This document shows, piece by piece, positions 37,049 through 46,035 of a DNA stretch of 64,000 bases. The notes under the pieces were generated by a model. That model made no database searches and was not told where the DNA came from. It worked only from the letters and a program-made list of their open reading frames with translations. The stretch is from NCBI RefSeq assembly GCF_001424045.1, contig NZ_LMQB01000024.1:372001-436000 (forward strand), given 5' to 3'. Both the position numbers and the translations under genes were made by a program. The first letter of the stretch is position 1, and each line of letters starts with the position of its first letter. Source of the stretch: Rhizobium sp. Leaf371 (GTDB lineage Bacteria > Pseudomonadota > Alphaproteobacteria > Rhizobiales > Rhizobiaceae).

Positions 37049-38023
37049 ATGCCCGGCCCCGGGTCATATCCCGAAGACCTGAGCGCGACCAAACGGTCTC
37101 AAGGCGAGCACGGCAAGACCACTCCGATGACATCCAAGCGCAAGGGCTATCTCTTCGTCTTCGCCGCAATCCTGATCTTCACGCTGCAGGACGCGACCTC
37201 CAAGCATATGGGCAGCCTCTATCCGCCTGTCTTCATCACGATGATCCGCTACTGGGCGTTCGCCGCCTTCGTCGTCGTCCTGGCGGCACGCTCCAGCGGC
37301 GGCCTGAAAGCCGCGATCACCACGAAGCACCCGGTGCTGCAGGTAGTGCGCGGCCTGCTGCTGGTCAGCCAGATCGTCCTCGTCATCGCCTCCTTCGCCA
37401 GCGTCGGGCTGGCGCATTCCCAGGCGATCTTCTCGGTCGGGCCGATTTTTGTCGCGCTTCTTTCGATCGTCGTTCTCGGCGAGCGCGTCGGCTGGCGCCG
37501 CTGGACGGCGATCTTCGTCGGCCTTGTCGGCGTTATCGTGATCCTCGATCCGAACGGCGGCGAACAGGCCTCGCTGCTCATCGTTCCCGTCTCCTCGGCG
37601 CTGATCTTCGCGTTCTACGTGGTGACCACGCGCCTCGTCAGCCGCGAGGATACGGCGATGACCAGCTTCTTCTACACGGGCGCGGCCGGCGCGGTGGCCA
37701 TCACGCTGGTCGGGCCGTTCTACTGGACCTGGTTCGCCCCGGTCGATTGGCTGTGGATGGCGCTCCTCTGCGTCACCGGCACGTCCAGCCACTTCTTCCT
37801 GATCAAGGCCTACGAATATCTCGATGCCTCGGAAGTGCAGCCGCTGACCTATCTGCAACTGGTGTTCGCCAGCATCATCGGCGTTTCCGTCTTCGGCGAA
37901 GTTCTGAGCGTCAACATGATCGTCGGTGCCGTCATCGTCGTGGCTGCCGGCATCTTCACGGTCTGGCGCGAAAGCGTCGTCGCCCGTCGGGCCGGCGCCC
38001 TCAAAAGCCGCCCCCCGGCCTGA
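37049..38023 (+). CDS. DMT-superfamily (EamA) transporter
   Basis: Integral membrane protein of 324 residues with ten hydrophobic segments in two EamA repeats, each ending in a conserved helix (VGWRRWTAIFVGLVGVIVIL and VNMIVGAVIVVAAGIFTVW). The family exports or imports metabolites such as amino acids and related compounds. The substrate is not evident. I use the ATG at 37049 because of the AGGAG site before it. The family-like start is 26 residues further in (37127), so the real protein may be shorter. It converges on ung with a 20-base gap. Confidence 0.88.
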   Translation: MPGPGSYPEDLSATKRSQGEHGKTTPMTSKRKGYLFVFAAILIFTLQDATSKHMGSLYPPVFITMIRYWAFAAFVVVLAARSSGGLKAAITTKHPVLQVVRGLLLVSQIVLVIASFASVGLAHSQAIFSVGPIFVALLSIVVLGERVGWRRWTAIFVGLVGVIVILDPNGGEQASLLIVPVSSALIFAFYVVTTRLVSREDTAMTSFFYTGAAGAVAITLVGPFYWTWFAPVDWLWMALLCVTGTSSHFFLIKAYEYLDASEVQPLTYLQLVFASIIGVSVFGEVLSVNMIVGAVIVVAAGIFTVWRESVVARRAGALKSRPPA

Positions 38024-38043
38024 GGCCGGCGCGAGCGACAGGC

Positions 38044-38730
38044 TCAGAGTGGCGGCAGCGCCCAATCGATCGGCGGCCGCCCGTGCGCTTCAAGAAAGGC
38101 GTTGGCCTTGGAAAAGGGGCCCGTGCCGAAGAATCCGTTATGCGCCGACAGAGGTGACGGATGCGCCGAGCGCAGCACGAGATGCCGGCTCTGATCGACG
38201 AAGGCGGCCTTCTTCTGGGCGTAGGACCCCCACAGGATGAACACGACCGGCCGCGGCTGATCGTTGACGGCGCGGATGATGGCGTCGGTAAACGTCTCCC
38301 ATCCCCGCTTCTGGTGGGAGGCCGCCAGCGACCGCTCCACCGTCAGCACGCTGTTGAGCAGCAGCACGCCCTGCTCCGCCCAATGTTCGAGAAACCCGTG
38401 CCGGGCCGGCGGGATTCCGAGATCGGTCTGCAGTTCCTTGTAGATGTTGACGAGCGAGGGTGGAATGCGCACGCCGGGCCGCACGCTGAAGGACAGCCCA
38501 TGCGCCTGGCCTTCCCCATGATAGGGATCCTGCCCGAGAATGACGACGCTGACCTTGTCGAGCGGCGTCAGGTCCAGCGCCCGGAAATACTCCGATCCTC
38601 TAGGAAAGATCTGCTTTCCCGCCTGTTTCTCCGCCTGAAGGAAACTTTTGAGCGTGCCCATATAGGCGCTGTCGAATTCCTTCGAAAGCGCCTGCTTCCA
38701 GCTCTCCTCCAGCCTGACCGTCCCGTCCAT
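38044..38730 (-). CDS. ung: Uracil-DNA glycosylase, family 1
   Basis: Ung removes uracil from DNA as the first step of base excision repair. It has 228 residues from the ATG at 38730, a normal length. The water-activating motif GQDPYH is at 66-71 (D68), [10 protein letters not shown] binds the base region, and [13 protein letters not shown] is the DNA-intercalating loop motif. Longer in-frame starts up to 38817 have no support. It is divergent from modA. Confidence 0.95.
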   Translation of the reverse strand: MDGTVRLEESWKQALSKEFDSAYMGTLKSFLQAEKQAGKQIFPRGSEYFRALDLTPLDKVSVVILGQDPYHGEGQAHGLSFSVRPGVRIPPSLVNIYKELQTDLGIPPARHGFLEHWAEQGVLLLNSVLTVERSLAASHQKRGWETFTDAIIRAVNDQPRPVVFILWGSYAQKKAAFVDQSRHLVLRSAHPSPLSAHNGFFGTGPFSKANAFLEAHGRPPIDWALPPL

Positions 38731-38858
38731 CCTGCCCGTCCCATGCCTGTTCTTGAAGGGTCTCTCGTCGGGCAAACGATAGATCATCGCGCCGTCATCG
38801 CAAGAGCGGCGTCGCAATGTATTTCCGCAAACATATCGCTAGCCAACCAGCCGTCGCT

Positions 38859-38882
38859 CGTTATATTCGTCAAGATATTTCG
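38859..38882. promoter_or_regulatory. Candidate ModE/Mo-box upstream of modA
   Basis: CGTTATAT, eight bases, then ATATTTCG form an imperfect palindrome (6 of 8 arm positions) matching the known ModE-type operator pattern of CGnTATAT arms around an 8-base spacer. It lies 25 bases before the modA start. A ModE-like gene sits at the end of the mod operon. Confidence 0.6.
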
Positions 38883-38906
38883 ATTTCCAAAGAGGGTGGA
38901 ACACCA

Positions 38907-39695
38907 ATGTTACAAGCACTGAAGAGAAACGGACGAACCACGCTGGCGGTCCTGGCGCTTGCCGTTGCATCGCTTGCAACGCCGGCGGTAGCCGCGGAGA
39001 AGGTCACCGTCTTTGCCGCCGCAAGCCTCAAGAATGCGCTCGATGCCGTCAACACCGCCTGGGAGCAGCAGAGTGGCCATGCCGTCACCACGTCCTATGC
39101 CGCCAGCTCGGCGCTCGCCAAGCAGATCGAAGCGGGCGCGCCGGCCGACATCTTCATCTCCGCCGATCTCGCCTGGATGGACTACGTCGCGGACAAGACG
39201 CTGATCCGCGCGGACAGCCGCTCGACGCTTCTCGGCAACCGCCTCGTGCTCGTGGCGCCGGCAGCAGACGCCAAGCCGATCGACATCGGCCAGGGGTTTG
39301 ATCTGAAGGCGCGGCTTGCCGGCGGCAAGCTTGCCATGGGTGCCGTCGACTCGGTACCGGCCGGCAAATACGGCAAGGCGGCGCTCGAAAAGCTCGGCGT
39401 CTGGAAATCGGTCGAAAAAGATGTCGCGGGCGCCGAAAACGTTCGTGCCGCCCTGCTCCTCGTTTCCAAGGGCGAGGCCCCGCTCGGCATCGTCTACGAG
39501 ACGGACGCCGCCGCCGACCCCTCGGTCAAGATCGTCGGCACCTTCCCCGAAACGTCCCACCCGCCCATCGTCTATCCGATCGCGATCCTGGCGGAGAGCA
39601 AACATCCCGACGCCGCCGCCTATCTCGATTTCGTCCGCTCGCCGGCCGCAAAGCCGCTCTTCGAGGTGCAAGGCTTTACCGTTCTCGGCAAATAG
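38907..39695 (+). CDS. modA: Molybdate ABC transporter periplasmic binding protein
   Basis: ModA binds molybdate or tungstate in the periplasm for delivery to ModBC. It has 262 residues with a Sec signal (LAVLALAVASLATPAVAA, cleavage near residue 29). The mature protein starts EKVTVFAAASLKNALDAV, and the oxyanion-binding serines lie in ASLKN and YAASSALAKQIEAGAPADIF. The ATG at 38907 has a GGTGG site. modB follows after about 60 bases. A candidate ModE site lies upstream. Confidence 0.95.
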   Translation: MLQALKRNGRTTLAVLALAVASLATPAVAAEKVTVFAAASLKNALDAVNTAWEQQSGHAVTTSYAASSALAKQIEAGAPADIFISADLAWMDYVADKTLIRADSRSTLLGNRLVLVAPAADAKPIDIGQGFDLKARLAGGKLAMGAVDSVPAGKYGKAALEKLGVWKSVEKDVAGAENVRAALLLVSKGEAPLGIVYETDAAADPSVKIVGTFPETSHPPIVYPIAILAESKHPDAAAYLDFVRSPAAKPLFEVQGFTVLGK

Positions 39696-39755
39696 GAAAA
39701 GGCTAGGCAGGCGCAGACAGTCACGGATTGCGCAGTGCGTGGAGGACAATGCGAC

Positions 39756-40457
39756 GTGGACTGGCTTGCCCTCAGCGATGCGGAATGGACGGCGATCCGG
39801 CTGAGCCTAAAGGTCTCGGCCGTCGCCATGCTCTCAAGCCTGCCTTTGGCTCTCTTAGCGGCAATGGCGCTCGCACGTGGCCGGTTCTGGGGGCGCTCGC
39901 TCCTCAACGGTCTGGTGCACCTCCCCTTGATCCTGCCGCCGGTCGTCACGGGCTTTCTGCTGCTCATCCTGTTCGGACGGCGCGGGCCGGTCGGCGCTTT
40001 CCTCGAAACCTATACCGGCCTCGTCTTCTCCTTCCGCTGGACCGGGGCGGCGCTTGCCTGCGCGGTCATGGGATTCCCGTTGATGGTGCGCAGCATTCGC
40101 CTGTCGATCGAGGCGGTCGATGGACGCCTGGAGCAGGCCGCGGCCACGCTCGGCGCGTCGCCCGGCTGGGTCTTTGCCACCATCACCCTGCCGCTGATCC
40201 TGCCGGGCATCATCGCCGGCATGATCCTTTCCTTCGCCAAGGCCATGGGCGAATTCGGCGCCACCATCACCTTCGTCTCCAACATTCCCGGGGAGACGCA
40301 GACGCTGTCCGCCGCCATCTATACGTTCACGCAGGTGCCGGGCGGCGATGGCGGCGCGCTTCGCCTGACGCTCGTCTCGGTCGTCATCTCCATGGCGGCG
40401 CTCCTCTTGTCGGAATGGCTCGCCACCGCCGCCGCCCGCAAGGTGGCCGGTGCATGA
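39756..40457 (+). CDS. modB: Molybdate ABC transporter permease
   Basis: Inner membrane permease of 233 residues with five to six helices. The ABC-contact loop is LEQAAATLGASPGWVFATITLPL, shown here up to 20 residues as EQAAATLGASPGWVFATITL. I choose the GTG at 39756 because GGAGGA lies nine bases upstream and the protein then begins MDWLALSDAEW. An out-of-frame ATG at 39749 lies too close to the site to be used well. The start of modC overlaps its stop by ATGA. Confidence 0.93.
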   Translation: MDWLALSDAEWTAIRLSLKVSAVAMLSSLPLALLAAMALARGRFWGRSLLNGLVHLPLILPPVVTGFLLLILFGRRGPVGAFLETYTGLVFSFRWTGAALACAVMGFPLMVRSIRLSIEAVDGRLEQAAATLGASPGWVFATITLPLILPGIIAGMILSFAKAMGEFGATITFVSNIPGETQTLSAAIYTFTQVPGGDGGALRLTLVSVVISMAALLLSEWLATAAARKVAGA

Positions 40458-41527
40458 CGCTCGATGTTTCCGTGTGCCACCGGCTCGACGCCTTCTCGCT
40501 CGACATCGCCTTCTCCGCCGAAGGCGGCATCACCGCCCTTTTCGGGCGCTCGGGCTCGGGCAAAACCTCGCTGATCCGGATTGTCGCGGGCCTGATCCGT
40601 CCCGACGAAGGGCATGTGCGGCTCGACGGCGAAACCATCGTCGATACGGAAAGCCGGACGATGATCCCGCCCCATCGCCGCCGCTTCGGCACGGTGTTTC
40701 AGGAAGGCCGGCTGTTTCCGCACCTCAGCGTGCGGCAGAACCTGCTCTACGGGCGCTGGTTTTCCAACGTCTCGGCGGACACAGGCGACATCGAGCGCAT
40801 CGTGGACCTTCTCGGCATCGCGCCGCTGCTCGCACGCCCAACCGCCAATCTTTCCGGTGGCGAGAAGCAGCGGGTGGCGATCGGCCGGGCCCTGCTGGCG
40901 CGGCCGCGCCTGTTGCTGATGGACGAACCGCTCGCTGCCCTCGACGACGCGCGGAAAGCCGAGATCCTCCCTTATCTCGAACGCCTGCGCGACGAGACGG
41001 ACATCCCGATCCTCTATGTCAGCCATTCCGTCGCGGAAGTGACGCAGCTCGCCGATCGCGTGCTGATGATCGAAAACGGCCGGCTGGCCGCGAGCGGAAC
41101 GGCGTCGGACATGCTGAGCCTGCCGGGTTCGAGCGAGGCGATCAGCCGCCGCGAAGCCGGAACCATGATCGAGGCGATCGTCGCGTCCGAGCAACCCGAT
41201 CCTCGGATCGTCAAGGTCGTCTCCGGCGGCCTGACGCTCTGGCTGGCCGGCACCGGGCGCAAAAGCGGACAACGCCTTCGCCTGCGGATCGCTGCCCGCG
41301 ACATTCTGCTGGCCACCCGTCGCCCGGAAGGCCTGAGCGCGCTGAACATCATCGAGGGCATCATCACCGGCCTGGAGCCGTCCGGCCACGATCAGGTCGA
41401 TGTCGCACTCGACTGCGCCGGCACGCGGCTGACGGCGCGCATCACCAGCGTCTCGTGCGAGATGCTCGGCCTTGTCCCGGGGATGACGGTTCACGCCGTG
41501 ATCAAGACGGTTGCGCTGGATCCTTGA
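40454..41527 (+). CDS. modC: Molybdate ABC transporter ATP-binding protein
   Basis: ModC drives molybdate import. It has 357 residues: an ATPase domain with Walker A GRSGSGKTS (about 32-40), signature LSGGEKQRVAIGRAL (about 134), Walker B LLLMDEPLAALDD, then a C-terminal Mop/TOBE molybdate-binding domain (about 290-355, ALNIIEGIITGLEP). It is coupled to modB by a 4-base overlap. Its last 26 bases overlap the convergent ModE-like gene. Confidence 0.95.
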   Translation: MTLDVSVCHRLDAFSLDIAFSAEGGITALFGRSGSGKTSLIRIVAGLIRPDEGHVRLDGETIVDTESRTMIPPHRRRFGTVFQEGRLFPHLSVRQNLLYGRWFSNVSADTGDIERIVDLLGIAPLLARPTANLSGGEKQRVAIGRALLARPRLLLMDEPLAALDDARKAEILPYLERLRDETDIPILYVSHSVAEVTQLADRVLMIENGRLAASGTASDMLSLPGSSEAISRREAGTMIEAIVASEQPDPRIVKVVSGGLTLWLAGTGRKSGQRLRLRIAARDILLATRRPEGLSALNIIEGIITGLEPSGHDQVDVALDCAGTRLTARITSVSCEMLGLVPGMTVHAVIKTVALDP

Positions 41528-41888
41528 GCCCGGCGCGATGCGTCTCGAGCCAGTCGATATCCTCGGCCATGGCCGCAAGCGCCTTGTCCTCCATCGCCCG
41601 GAAACGCGCGATCAGCGCCTCGCCGAACGGCGTCACCGCCGCGCCGCCACCCTGTTTGCCCCCGCGCTGGGAGGTCACGGCATCGTCTTCGAACATCGCA
41701 TTCACGGCACTGACCAGCAGCCAGGCGCGGCGATAGCTCATGTCCATGGCGCGCCCGGCGGCCGAGATCGACCCGGTGTCGCGGATATGTTCGAGAAGCG
41801 TGATCTTGCCGCGCCCCAGCCGCTCAAGCCCGGAGGGGCCCGGCAGATCGAGCCGGATGACGGGCCGTGGCGGCGATGTCTGGACCAT
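41502..41888 (-). CDS. ModE-like winged-helix regulator lacking molybdate domains
   Basis: This 128-residue protein matches the N-terminal DNA-binding domain of ModE: LGRGKITLLEHIRDTGSISA, then AAGRAMDMSYRRAWLLVSAV with the LysR-like helix-turn-helix and GGKQGGGAAVTPFGEALI in the wing. The C-terminal Mop/TOBE domains of full ModE are absent, so it cannot sense molybdate in the usual way alone. It converges on modC with a 26-base overlap. A candidate Mo-box lies before modA. Short forms like this are common in alphaproteobacteria, so I read it as complete rather than truncated. Confidence 0.88.
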   Translation of the reverse strand: MVQTSPPRPVIRLDLPGPSGLERLGRGKITLLEHIRDTGSISAAGRAMDMSYRRAWLLVSAVNAMFEDDAVTSQRGGKQGGGAAVTPFGEALIARFRAMEDKALAAMAEDIDWLETHRAGLKDPAQPS

Positions 41889-41992
41889 GGATTATCCGTC
41901 GAGATGTGCCAGCAAGACCGGAGCGGCCCTCTTGTCCCCAGCATGGGAGCGCAAGGTGGCCACGGCTGTCAACCCGCCATCGCGAACGACCG

Positions 41993-42877
41993 TCAGCCCA
42001 TCCGCTCGGATGCATAGGAGCCGGGACTTGCCGGAAACACGATGGTGCGGTTGCCGTTCATGAACACGCGGTGGTGGATATGGGCATGCACCGCGCGGGC
42101 GAGAACCTGGCTTTCCACGTCGCGCCCTATGGAGACGTAGTCGTCGGGCGACTGCGCATGCGTGATGCGGGCGATGTCCTGCTCGATGATCGGACCTTCG
42201 TCCAGGTCCTCGGTGACATAATGCGCCGTGGCGCCGATGAGCTTCACACCGCGCTCGTAGGCCTGCTTGTAGGGATTGGCGCCCTTGAAGCTCGGCAGGA
42301 ACGAGTGGTGAATATTGATGATGCGGCCCGACATCTTCTTGCACACCGCATCGGACAGAACCTGCATGTAGCGGGCAAGCACGATCAGTTCCGCATTCGA
42401 TTGCTCGACGATGTCCATCAGCCGCGCCTCGGCCTCGACCTTGTTGTCCTTGGTCACCTTGATGTGATGGAAGGGAATGTCGTGATTGACGACCACCTTC
42501 TGGTATTCGAAATGGTTGGACACGACCCCGACGATTTCGACCGGCAGTGCGCCGATCTTCCAGCGGTAGAGAAGGTCGTTCAGACAATGTCCGAAACGCG
42601 ACACCATCAGCAGCACCTTCATGCGCTTGGCGCTATCGTGGATCTGCCAGGTCATGGCAAAGGTTTCCGCGATCGGTCCGAACCCCTCCTGGATCGCCGC
42701 CTCGCTGACGCCCTCCTCGGAAATGAAGCTCACCCGCATGAAGAACAGGCCGGTCTGGAGATCGTCGAACTGCGAACTGTCAACGATATTGCAGCCTTGC
42801 GTGGACAGATACCCGGAGATCGCCGCAACGATGCCGCGGGTGGATTTGCAGCTGACGGTCAGCACATAGCTCTTCAT
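41993..42877 (-). CDS. purU: Formyltetrahydrofolate deformylase
   Basis: PurU hydrolyses 10-formyl-THF to formate and THF, balancing one-carbon pools. It has 294 residues: an N-terminal ACT domain (SYVLTVSCKSTRGIVAAISG, residues 2-80) and a formyltransferase-type hydrolase domain. IINIHHSFLPSFKGANPYKQ carries the catalytic His-region motif, and TEDLDEGPIIEQ holds the aspartate. The ATG at 42877 begins at the ACT domain as in relatives. Longer in-frame starts upstream add unlike sequence. Confidence 0.95.
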   Translation of the reverse strand: MKSYVLTVSCKSTRGIVAAISGYLSTQGCNIVDSSQFDDLQTGLFFMRVSFISEEGVSEAAIQEGFGPIAETFAMTWQIHDSAKRMKVLLMVSRFGHCLNDLLYRWKIGALPVEIVGVVSNHFEYQKVVVNHDIPFHHIKVTKDNKVEAEARLMDIVEQSNAELIVLARYMQVLSDAVCKKMSGRIINIHHSFLPSFKGANPYKQAYERGVKLIGATAHYVTEDLDEGPIIEQDIARITHAQSPDDYVSIGRDVESQVLARAVHAHIHHRVFMNGNRTIVFPASPGSYASERMG

Positions 42878-43235
42878 GGGATGGGTCTCTCGCCTTTGCA
42901 GATCGCCGCGGACGCGCTCGTCCGTCAGGCTGCAAGCTACCGTGCTTGCGAACCCTCCGTCCATCCGCTTCGCGACATCCGCTAGCAGGAACCGGCCATC
43001 CGGTCACTCTCGGGCGTCGAACAGGCAAGACCGCGCCGAAAATCGCCAGGGCAAATCGCGCCCCATATCGGCCGAGGTTCCTTGTTAACGCGCCGGTTAC
43101 CCTCTCTCGCACATGACGTGTGCTCTGCAGCATCCATTAGTCTTTGACCTCTACATCTGCGTAACGAACGACGAACCGCGCGCCGTGGACATGGCGGGAT
43201 GCGGCTCGATCATGGCAATGACCCGGGAAGACCCA
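42878..43235. other. Divergent intergenic region between purU and the flippase gene
   Basis: About 358 bases without a credible gene. In-frame ATG codons reaching back to 43113 lack ribosome sites. A short repeat TAAC-6-GTTA occurs near 43086-43099. The region should carry promoters for both flanking genes and so may set expression of the polysaccharide genes. Confidence 0.45.
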
Positions 43236-44810
43236 ATGTCGACGGAAAAGCCCAAGCAGCAGCTATCGGTGAACTTCGCCATCAACGTCGCAGGCGCGAT
43301 CGCGCCGATCGTGATCGCGCTGGTGACGGTGCCCATTCTCGTGCGCCATATCGGCGATGCCCGTTACGGCGTCATGTCGATCGTCTGGGTTCTGCTCGGT
43401 TATCTCGGCTTTCTCGACCTCGGCCTGTCGCGCGCCTCGACGAATGCCCTGTCGCGCCTTCCCTTTTCCGCCACGCAGGAACGCTCCGAAATCGTCGCGA
43501 CCTCCTTCATCCTCAACATGGCGCTGGCAAGCCTCGGGGCCGTGCTCCTCTACTTCGCCGGCAATTTCCTGCTGCTCACCGTCTTCACCGTACCGCCGGA
43601 GCTCGAGGCCGAAATCGCCACGGCGCTGCCGTTCATCGCCTGTCTTCTGCCGCTCGCTCTGATTTCCGGCTTCTCGATCGGCATCCTCGAATCGCGGGAA
43701 CGCTTCCTTTTGGCCAACGGGCTGCAGATCGGCGGCATGATCGTCGGGCAGGTCGTCCCGGTCCTCTGTGCCATCCTCATCTCGCCCGATCTCTCGGTCA
43801 TCATTCCGGCCGCCGCCCTCTCCCGCGCGGCCTCCGTCGTCGTGGCGACGCTGATCGCGCTCTACACGGAACAGGGCTTCCGCTTCGATAGGTTCCGGTT
43901 TGCGAAAGTCCGGTCCCTGATGAATTATGGCGGCTGGATCACGCTGTCCTCGATCATCCTGCCGGTTCTCAATACGCTCGACCAGATCATCATCGGCAAG
44001 ACGCTCGGCGTCAGCGCCGTCACCTATTATTCGGTGCCGATGAACCTCGTGATGCGCAGCCAGGTCTTTACCAGCTCGCTCGCGCGCACGCTGTTTCCGC
44101 GCCTGTCGAGCCTGCCGCGGGCGGAGGCCATCGCCATTTCCGAGCGTGCGATGATGGTCAGCGGCATCCTCTATGCCGGGCTCTGCGCGGCCGGTATCTT
44201 TCTCATGCGTCCCTTTCTCGACCTCTGGATGGGCCCATCCTTCACGGCGATTGCCGGAACCGTCGCCGTCGTCCTCCTGATGGGCAGCTGGCCGAATGCC
44301 TTGACCTTCGCGCCCTTCACGCTGTTGCAGGGACAGGGTCGTCCCGACATGACGGCGAAGATCCATGTGGCGCAGATGGTGCCCTATGTCCTGCTGCTGG
44401 TGCTCCTGACGCACCAGTTCGGCATTCTCGGCGCCGCCATCGCCTTCCTCTGCCGCGGCTACGCCGATTGCAGCCTGCTCATTCTCTTCTCCCATATGCC
44501 CCGGCGCATTTTCCGCGCACTTTTTCCGTCAGCGGTTCTGGTCGTCGCGGCGGGCGTGCTTCAGTTTGCTCTCGCGGGCTCGACCCCGGCCCTCTTCCTC
44601 GCCGCCTGCGTCAGCATGGTGATCGCGATCGTCCTCCTGCGCCTTCAGGAACGGGAGGTCTTCAACCAGACGCTGGCGGTCGCGATGGGCGCATGGAACC
44701 GACGCCGGTCTGCGGGCTCTGCGGTGCCCGTGACCAGTCCCTCGATCGTCGGGCGCACCTTTCCGCCTGCGGTCGGTGCGCCGCAGACCGTCGAAAACCA
44801 GGGAGCCTGA
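43236..44810 (+). CDS. Polysaccharide repeat-unit flippase (Wzx/MOP family)
   Basis: This inner membrane protein of about 524 residues has 12-14 hydrophobic segments. It belongs to the Wzx/MOP group that moves undecaprenyl-linked oligosaccharides to the periplasm. Family features are VNFAINVAGAIAPIVIALVT with VPILVRHIGDARYGVMSIVW near the start, and YYSVPMNLVMRSQVF in the middle. The ATG at 43236 follows GGGAAGACC. Earlier in-frame starts are weaker. A disordered C-terminal tail follows the last helix. It is the first plus-strand gene of the exopolysaccharide-type locus, with the GT4 gene 2 bases downstream. Confidence 0.88.
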   Translation: MSTEKPKQQLSVNFAINVAGAIAPIVIALVTVPILVRHIGDARYGVMSIVWVLLGYLGFLDLGLSRASTNALSRLPFSATQERSEIVATSFILNMALASLGAVLLYFAGNFLLLTVFTVPPELEAEIATALPFIACLLPLALISGFSIGILESRERFLLANGLQIGGMIVGQVVPVLCAILISPDLSVIIPAAALSRAASVVVATLIALYTEQGFRFDRFRFAKVRSLMNYGGWITLSSIILPVLNTLDQIIIGKTLGVSAVTYYSVPMNLVMRSQVFTSSLARTLFPRLSSLPRAEAIAISERAMMVSGILYAGLCAAGIFLMRPFLDLWMGPSFTAIAGTVAVVLLMGSWPNALTFAPFTLLQGQGRPDMTAKIHVAQMVPYVLLLVLLTHQFGILGAAIAFLCRGYADCSLLILFSHMPRRIFRALFPSAVLVVAAGVLQFALAGSTPALFLAACVSMVIAIVLLRLQEREVFNQTLAVAMGAWNRRRSAGSAVPVTSPSIVGRTFPPAVGAPQTVENQGA

Positions 44811-44812
44811 CG

Positions 44813-46024
44813 GTGGCGACGCGACAGAGCAGCGATATGACGCCGCATGGCGAAAAACCCCTGATCGTTCAGGTCGTGCGCCAGTTCCTCCCCAATCGCG
44901 GCGGCCTCGAAGACGTCGTCGCCAATCTCTGCCATTCGCTGCCGGAGCGCGGCTTCCGCGTGCGCGTCGTCACCTGCGACAGCCTGTTCTCCGAACCCGA
45001 GCGCGGCCGGCTGCCCCACCAGGAGACCATCGACGGCATCGAGATCGTCCGCATTCCCTGGCGTGGCTCCCCCCGATATCCCGTCGCACCCGCCATTTTC
45101 CGGCATTTGCGCGACGCCGATCTCGTCCATGTTCACGCCATCGACTTCTTCTTCGATGCTCTCTCCTGGGGGCGCTTCCTTCACCGTCGCCCGATGGTCG
45201 CAACCACCCATGGCGGCTTCTTTCACACCAAGTCCTTTTCAGCTCTGAAGAAAACCTGGTTCAACACCATTACGCGCGGCTCGGCCCAGGGCTATGCCGA
45301 GATCATCGGCTGCAGCGAGGCGGATATGCGCACCTTCGAGCCGATCGCCGGAAGCCGCGTCCGCCTCATCGAGAACGGCGTGGATATCGCCAAGTTCGAG
45401 GATGCCGCGAGCCGCGTGCCGACGCGCCGGCTCGTCACCATCGGCCGGTTCTCCGCCAATAAACGCCTCCCCTTGCTGATCGAACTGACGGCCGCGCTGA
45501 AGGCCCGCCACCCGGACTGGAGCCTCGACATCATCGGTGTTCCCTCCGACCTCACCGTCGACATGCTGCAGGCCGAGGCGCGCAGGCAGGGCGTCGAGAC
45601 GGCCGTGACCCTCCACAAGGGCCTCACAAATCCCGAAATCCGCACGCGTCTTGCAGAGGCTTCCCTGTTCGTCTCGGCCTCCGACTATGAAGGCTTCGGC
45701 CTTGTGGCCGTCGAGGCCATGAGCGCAGGACTGCTTCCGGTGCTCAACGCCAACGCCGCCTTCACCGATCTCGCGGGTCGGCACACGGAGCTGTCGCTCA
45801 GCGACTTCGCCGACATCTCGGCCACCGCCGACGCTCTGGAAGCGGCCTACGCCCGCCTGGAAACGCGCGGCGACGCGCTTCGGGCCGATCTGATGTCTGC
45901 CGCCAGAGCCTATGGCTGGAATGCCGTGGCCGATCGCTATTGCGACGTCTATCGCTCGGTGCTCGGCCTTGCCGCGGCACCCCGCCCTGCCCTATCGTTC
46001 GACGCGACCGCCCCTGCCCGATAA
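44813..46024 (+). CDS. GT4-family glycosyltransferase
   Basis: Cytoplasmic retaining glycosyltransferase of 403 residues, GT-B fold. The N-terminal half begins VVRQFLPNRGGLEDVVANLC, the acceptor-side glycine-rich loop, and the C-terminal half carries RLVTIGRFSANKRLPLLIEL and the donor-binding EGFGLVAVEAMSAG (E-X7-E, about residues 291-299). The start is a GTG at 44813 with GGGAG upstream, two bases after the flippase stop. It probably adds a sugar to the lipid-linked repeat unit; donor and linkage are unknown. Confidence 0.9.
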   Translation: MATRQSSDMTPHGEKPLIVQVVRQFLPNRGGLEDVVANLCHSLPERGFRVRVVTCDSLFSEPERGRLPHQETIDGIEIVRIPWRGSPRYPVAPAIFRHLRDADLVHVHAIDFFFDALSWGRFLHRRPMVATTHGGFFHTKSFSALKKTWFNTITRGSAQGYAEIIGCSEADMRTFEPIAGSRVRLIENGVDIAKFEDAASRVPTRRLVTIGRFSANKRLPLLIELTAALKARHPDWSLDIIGVPSDLTVDMLQAEARRQGVETAVTLHKGLTNPEIRTRLAEASLFVSASDYEGFGLVAVEAMSAGLLPVLNANAAFTDLAGRHTELSLSDFADISATADALEAAYARLETRGDALRADLMSAARAYGWNAVADRYCDVYRSVLGLAAAPRPALSFDATAPAR

Positions 46025-46035
46025 GGACTGACATC

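Noticed and set aside
37049-37126. Pseudogene or frameshift at the start of the DMT transporter
   Set aside because: The extra 26 residues are explained by a choice between two in-frame starts; no frame disruption is seen.
41502-41888. Truncated, broken full-length ModE
   Set aside because: The short protein ends in an ordinary stop and no remnants of Mop domains are found beside it. Single-domain ModE-like regulators are known in this bacterial group.
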